DNA of 64,000 nucleotides from the NCBI RefSeq assembly GCF_021341665.1, contig NZ_JAJTTH010000001.1, positions 930,001 through 994,000 on the forward strand, in the 5' to 3' direction. Below the pieces are notes generated by a model. That model made no database searches. It saw nothing but the letters and a program-made list of their open reading frames with translations, and had not been told where the DNA came from. This stretch comes from Pseudomonas sp. Au-Pse12 (GTDB lineage: Bacteria; Pseudomonadota; Gammaproteobacteria; Pseudomonadales; Pseudomonadaceae). Made by a program: the position numbers and the translations under genes. This document shows positions 27,247 through 34,947 of this stretch, piece by piece. Numbering within the stretch: position 1 is the first letter of the stretch; the number at the start of each line of letters is the position of its first letter.

Positions 27247-27854
27247 TTGCTGCTGATCGAGGTGTTTTCGTGGCGAGCCAGCCAGGTGTGCAGCAGCGCG
27301 AAGTTCAGCGAGAACTCGGGCATTTGCAGCAAGGCACCGCAGAACACTTCACCGATGATTTTCTGGATCAGGCGCACCGCCCGCGGATCGTTCAACAGCG
27401 TGCCGATGTCGCGACTGAGAACCCCGAAGTTCCAGACCTTCTGGTTCAGGTCGAGGCCGACGAACCAGCGGAACAGCAGGTTGTAGCTGAGCTGCTCATA
27501 GAGCTGCTGCTCGCTGGGCACCGAATACAGCAACTGCAACAGCAGGATGTGCATCACCGTGCGCGGCGCGATCAGCATCCCCGGCTCGGCGTTGAGGCCC
27601 TGGAGCAGGTCGCGGTGCTGATCGAGCAACTCATCGATCTGCGGACGCAGCAGCACCAGCGAATGGCCGGGCGGGATATAGCTCGACACCTCCTTCAAGG
27701 CACCCTGCCAGTCATCCTGGGACACGATCCAGACCCACGGCGCCCCGTAGCGATAGACCGACACCGGCTTCTTGCGCGCGGCCTCGACAATCTTCGACAG
27801 CCGTTGATCCAGCTCCTGCATGCCCACTTTCGAGTAGCGTTCCATAGTCCCCAT
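27243..27854 (-). CDS. phdA: PhdA-like protein: Phd antitoxin domain fused to an IS5-type transposase N-domain
   Basis: 203 residues from MGTMERYSKVGMQELDQRLSK (GGGAG seven bases before the ATG). Residues 1-65 resemble the Phd/YefM antitoxin fold (VSVYRYGAPWVWIVSQDDW). The rest looks like the InsH/DUF772 N-terminal domain of IS5-family transposases: VMHILLLQLLYSVPSEQQL, then YEQLSYNLLFRWFVGL. The transposase DDE domain is absent. It corresponds to PA0691 (PhdA) between pdtA and pdtB; PhdA has been linked to biofilm cell survival in P. aeruginosa. It overlaps the TpsB start. No toxin gene accompanies it. Confidence 0.78.
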   Translation of the reverse strand: MGTMERYSKVGMQELDQRLSKIVEAARKKPVSVYRYGAPWVWIVSQDDWQGALKEVSSYIPPGHSLVLLRPQIDELLDQHRDLLQGLNAEPGMLIAPRTVMHILLLQLLYSVPSEQQLYEQLSYNLLFRWFVGLDLNQKVWNFGVLSRDIGTLLNDPRAVRLIQKIIGEVFCGALLQMPEFSLNFALLHTWLARHENTSISSN

Positions 27855-28218
27855 AGCCTCACTCCCGGCGTCCCGCCTCGGCTTAAAAAAGTGGCCTGGC
27901 GGCCCCCTCAAGCGCGTTACATACCCAAGACGCGCGTGGCCATGTGCTACCGAACTTTTGTCATAAAAGCTTCATTCACAAAGGCCAGTGGACGGTGAAA
28001 CAACGACCTCAGAGAGGAGAGCGTGCGCACAGCCCATTACCGGATGGGCAGGCCTGGGCTGCTTCGCGAAATATTTGGTAGTGAATTAATTCTCGCCAGC
28101 CCCAGCCTGCGTTACAGCCCGGTGCGCAAGCCCTTGCGCAGTGCATTCAGGCTATAAGGCCGGCACTTTTCAGCGTGGCGGACGGCCACGCCAAAACACT
28201 GTTACGACAGGAGGAACC
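27855..28218. other. Intergenic region upstream of the pdt-like block and the immunity genes
   Basis: About 360 bases between divergent units. It holds the Pho-box-like sequence annotated separately and a GCGTGGC-ggacg-GCCACGC hairpin just before the first lipoprotein gene (about 28173-28191). No remnant of a TpsA exoprotein gene could be read in any frame. Confidence 0.5.
27958..27975 (+). promoter_or_regulatory. Pho-box-like sequence
   Basis: TTGTCAT-AAAA-GCTTCAT resembles the PhoB box CTGTCAT-A/T-rich-CTGTCAT: 6 of 7 in the first half, 4 of 7 in the second, correct 4-base spacer. It is 104 bases upstream of phdA, but its direct-repeat orientation points to the right, away from the pdt-like operon. 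The P. aeruginosa pdt operon is phosphate-regulated, which makes this worth noting. Confidence 0.35.
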
Positions 28219-28776
28219 ATGGATGTTCAACGCCTCGCGCAGGGCAAGGCACAACGCAGGATTGGCCTGCTGGCCCGGGTACTGGTCAGCGCCCTCGCCC
28301 TGCAAGGCTGCGCAGGACAAACAGCCGACATAATTGGATTGCCCATCGAGGGTTTCAGCCACACCTCGGCAGCCATCAACCGCTTTTCGGTCAATGGCAA
28401 TGGCGGCCCGAATATCAGTCCCTATGGGGGTGGGGGAAGTCAAATGTGCTGTGCCGCACTTCCGGTGAAGTGGTATCCAGGCTTGACCGTAGTCGTTGAG
28501 TGGGAAAAAGACTCTGACCCTCATGCCTCTGCAAATTGGCCACCACTAGGGACTGATGGCTATAGGGCTGCCTACAAGATTCACGCAGCCAAGTACACCC
28601 GTCATCGCGCGGTGGTGGCTGTTGCACCGTATGACCGACCGGGCGCGGTCAACGTACATTTCTTACCTTGCAATCAAGTCAAGGTTTCAGCGGGGCTTAT
28701 GTTGCCTGGCACTCCCACCTATCCCTATCGCTTTCCTCAAAAAATGCAGGAGCCCAAGACATGTCCGCCGCCCTGA
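28219..28776 (+). CDS. DUF3304 lipoprotein, probable type VI lipase immunity protein (copy 1)
   Basis: 185 residues from an ATG with a strong GGAGGAA site. Lipobox ALQGC at residues 27-31, so it is a lipid-anchored periplasmic protein. The DUF3304 domain follows: FSVNGNGGPNISPYGGGG, a Cys-Cys pair, LPVKWYPGLTVVVEW, and later KYTRHRAVVAVAPY. DUF3304 lipoproteins are found beside Tle1-type phospholipase effectors and are the probable periplasmic immunity proteins. The C-terminal half is nearly identical to the next gene, while the first 30 residues differ completely. The sequence after its end still contains the start of an effector-like gene. Confidence 0.78.
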   Translation: MDVQRLAQGKAQRRIGLLARVLVSALALQGCAGQTADIIGLPIEGFSHTSAAINRFSVNGNGGPNISPYGGGGSQMCCAALPVKWYPGLTVVVEWEKDSDPHASANWPPLGTDGYRAAYKIHAAKYTRHRAVVAVAPYDRPGAVNVHFLPCNQVKVSAGLMLPGTPTYPYRFPQKMQEPKTCPPP

Positions 28777-28832
28777 TTGTGCTTACCACCCGATCGGCCG
28801 CTAGCGAAAAAGTAGCTGACGACGACAGGTAA
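28761..28832 (+). pseudogene. Relic of an effector gene start
   Basis: Inside the last codons of lipoprotein copy 1, an ATGTCC opens a 23-codon frame (MSAALIVLTTRSAASEKVADD...) that mirrors the effector start MSEAL located at the same overlap position after copy 2. This is the expected scar if the immunity gene was duplicated together with the first bases of the effector, or if an earlier effector copy was lost. Confidence 0.55.
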
Positions 28833-28880
28833 GGATTCAACCTCCGCTTCCCCGGAAGCTCGTTCACGATAAGGCTGCCC

Positions 28881-29399
28881 ATGACTCGTTTTTTGCTCTT
28901 TGTGTTGATCAGTTGCATCACTCTGCCAGGCTGCGCAGGACAAACATCCGACATGATTGGCTTGCCCATCGAGGGCTTCAGCCACACCTCGGCGGCCATC
29001 AACCGCTTTTCGGTCAATGGCAATGGAGGCCCGAATATCAGCCCTTATGGGGGTGGAGGGAAACAGAATTGTTGCGCCCCACTTCCAGTCAAGTGGTATC
29101 CGGGGTTGACCGTGGTCGTTGAGTGGGAAAAAGACTCTGACCCTCATGCCTCTGCAAATTGGCCACCACTAGGGACTGATGGCTACAGGGCGGCCTACAA
29201 GATTCATGGAGCCAAGTACACCCGTCATCACGCGGTGGTTGCTGTTGCGCCGTATGAACGACCCGGAGCTATCGACGTTCATTTTCTGCCCTGCAATCAA
29301 GTCGCGGTATCCGCCGTGGCGGAGTTGCCGGGCCAACCTGGATATCCCTTCAACTTCCCTCAAAAAATGGAGGAACCCAAGACATGTCCGAAGCCCTAA
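28881..29399 (+). CDS. DUF3304 lipoprotein, probable type VI lipase immunity protein (copy 2)
   Basis: 172 residues with signal peptide MTRFLLFVLISCITLPGC (lipidated Cys18). The domain is the same as in copy 1 and very close in sequence: SHTSAAINRFSVNGNGG and VEWEKDSDPHASANWPPL are shared exactly. Differences cluster at both ends and after the Cys-Cys pair (KQNCCAPLPVKW against SQMCCAALPVKW). Its last 16 bases overlap the effector gene, so immunity and effector are translated together. It should protect the producing cell by binding the phospholipase in the periplasm. Confidence 0.82.
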   Translation: MTRFLLFVLISCITLPGCAGQTSDMIGLPIEGFSHTSAAINRFSVNGNGGPNISPYGGGGKQNCCAPLPVKWYPGLTVVVEWEKDSDPHASANWPPLGTDGYRAAYKIHGAKYTRHHAVVAVAPYERPGAIDVHFLPCNQVAVSAVAELPGQPGYPFNFPQKMEEPKTCPKP

Positions 29400-31984
29400 C
29401 TCCACCTCACTCCCGGCCAGCACCACAATGGCTCACCCCTACACCCGAATTCAGAGACGGTGGACTGCTACCTGAGACACCCAAGCAAGTGGCACACAAC
29501 TACCGAGAACAACGCAGTGCTTTTGCCCCCTTTGAGCTCGCGGCGCAACGCACGGCCAAAGCCTTAGGGAATGTTTACAGTGGCCCGCCCTGCATGAAAA
29601 TTCTAACCATCACTCTATGTTTCGACGGCACCAATAACCATGAGCCCAGCGATAGCATCGCCCGACCTTCTACCACCACCAATGTAGCCCGCCTATACCA
29701 TGCCAGCCTGGGAGGAAGCGGTACCGAAAGAGAACAGAGCGAAGGCTTTTATCGTTACTACATGCAAGGTGTCGGCACCGAGTTCAAGGAAATAGGTGAG
29801 TTCAAGCCCGATGCTGACGGTCTGAAAATGTCGGTGGGCGGTGAAAAGCGGATTAACTGGGGCCTGACACGCCTGATCGATGCACTCAGAAGGGCGTGTG
29901 GCAACGAGTACCTTGACCCCAAAGACGCCTACAAACTCGTCGAAAAAATGGGCACCAGCCTCACCGAAGATCTACTCGGCGCATCCCTGTTCAAAGACAG
30001 CCACACCCGCCGTCAGGAAGCGCTAAAAGAGCCACTGGCAACCCTGAAAAGCGAAATCGATGCCGCCCACGCCGCCAAGTCCATTGCCAGGATCAAGGCG
30101 GTGCGCCTGTTCATATACGGTTTCTCCCGCGGCGCCGCCGAAGCCCGGGCCTTCGCCACCTGGCTCGAAGCCTTGACCAGGGTCGAGGTGAACGGTGAAA
30201 TCTGCTACCTTTTCGCTGGGCTGCCCATCAAGATCGTGTTCATGGGCCTGTTCGATACCGTGGCCTCGGTGGGCATTCCCTACCTAGTGCCCTTCGCTGC
30301 CGGGCACATGGGCTGGGCCGATGGCTCGCTGCGCCTGCCGGACTCCGAAGCCTTTCTCGAACACTGTGTGCACCTGGTCGCCGCCCACGAACAACGGGGC
30401 TGCTTCCCCCTGGATTCGATCCGGCGCAAAGCCAACCCGGACGACCCCGACTGCCCTTCCACCTATCGCAATGGCACCGCTGAATACCTCTACCCCGGCA
30501 TGCACTCCGATGTCGGCGGTGGTTACCCGCCAGGCGACCAAGGCAAAGCAGCGTCCGGAAGCCATGAGGTGCTATCGCAGATTGCCTTGCACCATATGTA
30601 CGCCGAAGCATTCAAGGTTGGTGCGCCGTTGCAGGTACCGTCCCGGGCACTCGGTGTCTGGAAGAAGGAGTGGCCCTGGTTGGAAATGGATGTTGAAACA
30701 GAAAACGAATTCGACATCGGCCCCACCCTGATCAAGCGCTTCAACACCTGGCTCAAATCCGTCGAAAATGGCCCCCTGGAAGACGTCATGGAACGCCAGG
30801 CCGGCCTGATCACCGGCTGGCGCATCAACCGCTATGCCAACTACCGCCTCAGACACACTCCCTCCTATGGCGAAGTGATGAAGAGCGGCCACCCCCGCGG
30901 TAGCGACATGACCGCCAGGGAAATCGAATCCTTCGAGGCCCTGCACCGGATGCAGCTCGAAGAAGACGCCGCCTCCCGGGCCAACCAACCGCTGCCCGAA
31001 TGGTCGGAGCGCCAGCAGCAAACCCGGCAAGAACATGAACGGGTGAAACAGGCGTACGAATGCCGCACCGGAGCCGCCGCACCGGTCGAGCTCAACACCA
31101 GCAAAGTGTTCGAACCGAGCCTGGACCATCGGCAATTGGAAAACGCCATGACCGACTTTCGCCGCGACTACATCCCCGAATGGGGCTTGAGCGAAGGCGA
31201 TGGCTTCAGCCTCGGCAGCCTGCCCAATATTCTCCTGGGCGGCATCGTCTACATGACCAACGACCAGGACGAAGCCGAGGACTACGCCAAGCTGCGCCGC
31301 GCCGGCAACCATTACTACGCAATATTGTTCGACTCAAATGACCAGCCTCAGGACGAACAGGCCAAGGCCATCATCTGCCTGTTCGACGAGCACGTGCACG
31401 ACTCCCGTGCCTGGTTCATGAACTCCAACCTCAACGAACGCGAACTCTTCAGCGACTACTTCCGTTACCGCTGCGTCTTTTTCGACAACGAATCGAACAA
31501 GCAACTTTCCCTGCTGGCGACCACCACCCGAGTTATCGGCGTCGCAGTGGCCGTGGGCAGCATTGGCCTGAGCATCAAACGCCGCGATCCACGCTTGCTG
31601 GTAGGGCTGATTATTCCGTCCCTGGGCATCCCGGTCCTTCGCGGCAAAGCCGGCTTACCAGAGATCAGCGCCTTCGACAGCGTTACCGGCCTCGCCCTGC
31701 CGATGCTTGAAGGCATGGAAGCCCTGCGTGTCTTCACTCAAGAGCCTGGCAGCGTACTGAAACAAGCACAGGCACTGCCAATGCCTGCGATGCTTAACGA
31801 ACAGACCGCCACCACCGACGACTTGAAAACCATCCTCAAAGCCACCCAAGCCCTGGCAGCACAAGCCAACGCACCAAACGCTGCGCCAGAAGACCTCTTG
31901 AATCCACTTGTTGCAACACAAGAAGCAACAGCCCCGGGCTGGCTGGACCAAGCAAAGAGCGCAGCCAGGCGCCTCAATACATGA
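29384..31984 (+). CDS. Tle1-like type VI secretion phospholipase effector (DUF2235)
   Basis: 866 residues, cytoplasmic until delivered. The DUF2235 alpha/beta-hydrolase domain spans about 70-480: an opening strand ITLCFDGTNNHEP, the nucleophile motif YGFSRGAAEAR (Ser248), the acid in FMGLFDTVASVG (Asp291), and a His in YPGMHSDVGGGYPPG. These match the Tle1 family of phospholipase A effectors that attack target-cell membranes. The C-terminal part, absent from the hydrolase core, has a hydrophobic stretch at about 700-720 (VIGVAVAVGSIGLSI) and may serve for membrane contact or loading on VgrG. Immunity genes lie upstream. No T6SS structural genes or intact vgrG are nearby. Confidence 0.85.
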   Translation: MSEALTPPHSRPAPQWLTPTPEFRDGGLLPETPKQVAHNYREQRSAFAPFELAAQRTAKALGNVYSGPPCMKILTITLCFDGTNNHEPSDSIARPSTTTNVARLYHASLGGSGTEREQSEGFYRYYMQGVGTEFKEIGEFKPDADGLKMSVGGEKRINWGLTRLIDALRRACGNEYLDPKDAYKLVEKMGTSLTEDLLGASLFKDSHTRRQEALKEPLATLKSEIDAAHAAKSIARIKAVRLFIYGFSRGAAEARAFATWLEALTRVEVNGEICYLFAGLPIKIVFMGLFDTVASVGIPYLVPFAAGHMGWADGSLRLPDSEAFLEHCVHLVAAHEQRGCFPLDSIRRKANPDDPDCPSTYRNGTAEYLYPGMHSDVGGGYPPGDQGKAASGSHEVLSQIALHHMYAEAFKVGAPLQVPSRALGVWKKEWPWLEMDVETENEFDIGPTLIKRFNTWLKSVENGPLEDVMERQAGLITGWRINRYANYRLRHTPSYGEVMKSGHPRGSDMTAREIESFEALHRMQLEEDAASRANQPLPEWSERQQQTRQEHERVKQAYECRTGAAAPVELNTSKVFEPSLDHRQLENAMTDFRRDYIPEWGLSEGDGFSLGSLPNILLGGIVYMTNDQDEAEDYAKLRRAGNHYYAILFDSNDQPQDEQAKAIICLFDEHVHDSRAWFMNSNLNERELFSDYFRYRCVFFDNESNKQLSLLATTTRVIGVAVAVGSIGLSIKRRDPRLLVGLIIPSLGIPVLRGKAGLPEISAFDSVTGLALPMLEGMEALRVFTQEPGSVLKQAQALPMPAMLNEQTATTDDLKTILKATQALAAQANAPNAAPEDLLNPLVATQEATAPGWLDQAKSAARRLNT

Positions 31985-32137
31985 CCAAAATTATTCTGGC
32001 TTTTGCTTCTGCTGTTGATTTGGCTTTTGATCTGGCAGGCCGAGTGCGGGTGTTCATCAGGGGATTGGCGCGCAGCGGCCCTTACCGCAGCAACGGATAT
32101 ATCCCCCAGCGTCGAGAAAAACTGGTCGGCTCTCAGG

Positions 32138-32214
32138 CCGCCAAGTCCACCCCGCAATCCTACAAAACTTACAGACGCGTCTGACTTGTTCCCCCAAGAC
32201 CCAACGTCCATAGT
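32138..32214 (+). repeat. Direct repeat, copy A (contains palindrome CAGACGCGTCTG)
   Basis: A 36-base core at 32154-32189 is identical to 35764-35799; similarity continues on both sides (CCGCCAAG before, GACCCAACG and CCATAGTC after). The 12-bp perfect palindrome is at 32172-32183. Same orientation as copy B, 3.6 kb away. Function unknown; candidate recombination or transcript-end element. Confidence 0.8.
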
Positions 32215-32241
32215 CCCCATTCGCCCCAATGGCGACCGGGT

Positions 32242-32449
32242 TTGGCGACCTGGAAATCAACCAACAGGCAGTCACGCTTGCAGCGCTAGCCGTCGAACAT
32301 TTATGGTCACGGCTGCTTTTCTATGGTGGCTGTACGCGGGAGACCTTCAAGGTCTGCCGGTTTTCTGTTGGTTAATCCGGTTCGCCAACCTGCGTACAGC
32401 TGCCACCCTTTCGTTTGGCGACGATCTGAGCAGCTCCCTTAACCAACAG
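32242..32449 (+). ncRNA. C4-like antisense RNA with upstream and downstream target sites
   Basis: A hairpin stem GGTGGC-TGTACGC (32325-32337) pairs with GCGTACA-gct-GCCACC (32392-32407) and encloses a small hairpin AGACC-ttcaa-GGTCT (32341-32355). Two exposed segments, CTGTTGGTTAA (32365-32375) and TCGCCAA (32382-32388), have complements both upstream (TTGGCGA at 32242, AACCAACAG at 32259) and downstream (TTGGCGA at 32415, TTAACCAACAG at 32439), in the same order. This is the layout of the phage P1/P7 C4 antisense RNA with its a/b target pairs. The downstream b site touches the ribosome site of the DUF3077-type gene, so base pairing should block its translation or expression. Exact RNA ends are not known. 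Confidence 0.75.
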
Positions 32450-32462
32450 CGGAGTGATCCTC

Positions 32463-32726
32463 ATGAACCAACGATTTATTCCCATCACTGGCATCGACTG
32501 CCTGATTTCCTGCCTCTTTATCGACAAGAACGCCCCCCTCGACGTTTTGCATGCCAACGGCGCCGCACGTTTACTGGCAGTAACTCAACTGCTGGAAAGC
32601 CTCTCCCGTGCAGAACTGAAGAATGCCGACGATACCGATCTGCAACATATCTCCAACGTAGCGGCCATTCTGCTGCGTGACAGTTGCGATCTGTTGGGAG
32701 TGATGGGCTGGCGCCTTCAAGCCTGA
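32463..32726 (+). CDS. DUF3077-type small protein under C4-like RNA control
   Basis: 87 residues starting MNQRFIPITGIDCLISCLFIDKNAPL. Small proteins of this DUF3077/DUF6124 type are numerous in Pseudomonas; their function is unknown. The conserved pattern is a short N-terminal strand, then a helix with AARLLAVTQLLESLSRAEL and a second helix with ISNVAAILLRDSCDLLGVM. The ribosome site GCGGAGTGA directly follows the C4 target sequence. A terminator follows 8 bases after the stop, so it is a single-gene unit. Confidence 0.65.
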   Translation: MNQRFIPITGIDCLISCLFIDKNAPLDVLHANGAARLLAVTQLLESLSRAELKNADDTDLQHISNVAAILLRDSCDLLGVMGWRLQA

Positions 32727-32734
32727 CGCCTGGG

Positions 32735-32766
32735 CGCTCCGCGCTGCTTGGTAGCGCGGAGCGTTT
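32735..32766 (+). terminator. Rho-independent terminator
   Basis: CGCTCCGCGCT-gcttggt-AGCGCGGAGCG, an 11-bp perfect stem with a TTT tail, begins 8 bases after the DUF3077-type gene. The short T run makes it moderate on sequence alone. Confidence 0.75.
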
Positions 32767-32842
32767 CAAATGGGGTCTTGGATTTTTTTAGGGGGGAAAA
32801 GTCTTTTAAAAGTGGCTGCAATCGGCCAGAGACTGTCATTTA

Positions 32843-32995
32843 ATGCTCTACAAATCAGGGGCGACTCACCTTGAGTATGATCACGCCGTCATTCTTGATG
32901 CCGAATCGCTTGATGCGAAGGAATTGTACGTCGCGATGACCCGAGGAGCGAAATCTCTCACCATCATCGGGACAGCCCGGCATCTACCTGCTTGA
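32843..32995 (+). pseudogene. 3' fragment of a UvrD/Rep-type helicase gene
   Basis: An open stretch of 50 codons ends ...EYDHAVILDAESLDAKELYVAMTRG followed by AKSLTIIG, the C-terminal helicase motif (motif V/VI region, LYVAMTR) of UvrD-like helicases. The preceding 600 or so residues of such an enzyme are missing. It is a stranded remnant of a lost gene, possibly part of an earlier defence or mobile module at this site. Confidence 0.65.
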
Positions 32996-33073
32996 ATGCC
33001 TATTCAGTTTTGAACATTTCGGATCGGTCACTAATATCAATCGTTCAATACCTGCACAGGAGCAATATTCAAA

Positions 33074-34348
33074 ATGGAAGGCGAGATGAATGAATTGGGA
33101 CTGAGGCCTCGGGTGTTCGTCTCCGACCTAATCCAGCTCGGCGATATTGTACTTACAACCACGCCCGACCCCATGAGCAAAAAGATCCGTAAGACCATCG
33201 GCGCGGACATCTCTCACGCTATGATTTGTGTGGGGAAGTCGAGTGTGATCGATTCTACTGGTGACGGTGTTCATGCGCGCAATCTCGAGCGGCTGATGCT
33301 TGAGCCAGGCTGCGCTGGGCACGTTCTTCGGCCCGTTGTGCCCTTGACTACTGACCAACTGCACTCTGTTATCACCTTCGCCAGAGCTGCGGTTGGTACT
33401 CGATACACCAAGATCGGTGCCGCCAAGAGCGTGTTGGCTGGTTTTGTGGCCGGTCGGAGGCAGTTCTGCTCGCGATTGGTCGCACAGGCTTATCAAAGGG
33501 CCGGAGCAAACCTAGTGCCTGATGCTGACTTTTGCCATCCAGGGGAGTTACTGAATAGCGCCGCGCTTTTTGAGGTTCCTAATGTGCTTAGAGATCTCAA
33601 TGCGGAAGAAGAGGCTCGCTGGCGTGAAGATATTGACCACGTTCAGGCAATGCGGGATTCAACCAATGCCTTGCTTCGGGAAGCCCGAAAGCTGTCCTCT
33701 GAGATTGAATCACTCAACGACATTGATGCATACCTAATAGACCATCAGGAGGCAGATGATCACCTAGTGCAAGCTCTGAGAACTTCAAGGTATCTGGAAC
33801 TGTGGAAGGATGAGTTTGAAAGGAATGCTTGGCAGTATCACGCCGCCCTCATGGAGGGATCCGGAAGCTCGGCGGAGCACAAGCAGAGATACTGTGAAGA
33901 GCTGCTGGCAAGCGAGAAGTTGGGGCAAAACCGCTTTGTCCTGAACCATGCGGGCTACGTGACCGTGAACGCATTGCATCCACGCCAATATTTCGCTCTG
34001 AAGATAGAGCTGTACGAGCTTCTGACACAGCAACATGCTCGTCGCATTAGGGCGGCAACTACTTGGCTTGAGCGTAAGGGGCTGCTTGAGCCGGAGCCTC
34101 GCACGCTGCTTCGTCCGCACACGCCGGAATGGTTCGCTTCGCTGCGCGAGTGGAACCCAAAGCAGGCTGCGATGACGGAAGCGGCTATCCGGGAAGCCGG
34201 AAGTTTGGATGTGTGCACTGTCTGTGCAGACGAACCAGTCTGCGATTATGTCCTCTTGAGTCTTCCACCGGCTGGACCTGGGACGTGTCGACTTTGCGAT
34301 GACTGCTTTCATATCCGCTCCATTAACGAACCAATGAGGACTTTCTAG
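33074..34348 (+). CDS. YiiX/NlpC-P60-like permuted papain-fold hydrolase with C-terminal zinc-finger-like motif
   Basis: 424 residues. Residues 20-165 read as a YiiX/YebB-type permuted NlpC/P60 domain: LGDIVLTTTP, then ISHAMICVGKSSVIDST (catalytic His), and QFCSRLVAQAYQRAG (catalytic Cys). A long helical middle of about 200 residues follows, then CTVCADEPVCDY...CRLCDDC near the end, four or more CxxC-type cysteines that could bind zinc. No signal peptide. GC is lower than in the flanks, suggesting transfer. Stand-alone gene; AGGAG precedes the ATG. Family members cleave amide or acyl bonds in peptides or lipids; the target here is unknown. Confidence 0.65.
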   Translation: MEGEMNELGLRPRVFVSDLIQLGDIVLTTTPDPMSKKIRKTIGADISHAMICVGKSSVIDSTGDGVHARNLERLMLEPGCAGHVLRPVVPLTTDQLHSVITFARAAVGTRYTKIGAAKSVLAGFVAGRRQFCSRLVAQAYQRAGANLVPDADFCHPGELLNSAALFEVPNVLRDLNAEEEARWREDIDHVQAMRDSTNALLREARKLSSEIESLNDIDAYLIDHQEADDHLVQALRTSRYLELWKDEFERNAWQYHAALMEGSGSSAEHKQRYCEELLASEKLGQNRFVLNHAGYVTVNALHPRQYFALKIELYELLTQQHARRIRAATTWLERKGLLEPEPRTLLRPHTPEWFASLREWNPKQAAMTEAAIREAGSLDVCTVCADEPVCDYVLLSLPPAGPGTCRLCDDCFHIRSINEPMRTF

Positions 34349-34437
34349 CCGTGGGGTAGTTTCATGTCAGCACGTGGGTCACGTTTTCAATCAGCGCCAA
34401 CAGAAGAAGATACTCAAACAAGCTCAAGAGCGGGAAT

Positions 34438-34947
34438 ATGGAAATATTTAGCGTGATCGCCGGTACTTTTGGTCGAATTTTCGGAAAAATAGCTACACCT
34501 TACATAAAGAGCATTTGGTACCGGATCAGAGGTGAAAAATTTTGTAAGCGAGGTAAGCCTAAATACGAAGGTGTTATATCCTCCATTGCGGACTACAAAA
34601 AGTTATCAAATTTCATAGCTGGCAACGATGAAGGCATCGTGTTTCTTGACCTCACGATGGATGACAACAGCTTTCGAGGCGACACTGAAAGTACGGCCCC
34701 TTACTTTGTAGCTTTTGAAGATTGCTTTGAAGAACTTGAGAAAGGAGAAAAACCTTCAATTTTCAAATGTACCGGAACACAGTTTAACGTCCACATATCC
34801 CACGTAGAAGGAAGCTGTTTTTTTTACTCGCAGCGAGGGTTTATAAGGCTGAGGGGTTACTTCGTGATAACAGGCTATTCCGGCCCCTATCAAGGCCTAA
34901 TGGATTGCAACCTTAGAGGCGTAAGACACGAAGACGTAAAATTATAG
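34438..34947 (+). CDS. Low-GC hypothetical protein
   Basis: 169 residues, MEIFSVIAGTFGRIFGKIATPY..., no family recognised. An amphipathic N-terminal helix with IWYRIRGEKFCKRGK is followed by a beta-rich domain (DEGIVFLDLTMDD, HISHVEGSCFFYSQRGFIRLRGYFVITGY). Codon use is AT-rich and unlike the core genes, so it was probably acquired recently. No clear ribosome site. It may be a partner of the preceding hydrolase, 90 bases away, but nothing proves it. Confidence 0.5.
   Translation: MEIFSVIAGTFGRIFGKIATPYIKSIWYRIRGEKFCKRGKPKYEGVISSIADYKKLSNFIAGNDEGIVFLDLTMDDNSFRGDTESTAPYFVAFEDCFEELEKGEKPSIFKCTGTQFNVHISHVEGSCFFYSQRGFIRLRGYFVITGYSGPYQGLMDCNLRGVRHEDVKL

Noticed and set aside
31981..32184. Small frame starting in the stop of the Tle1-like effector (ATGA)
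   Set aside because: It runs into the direct repeat shared with 35.8 kb and has no family match; the overlap alone is not enough.
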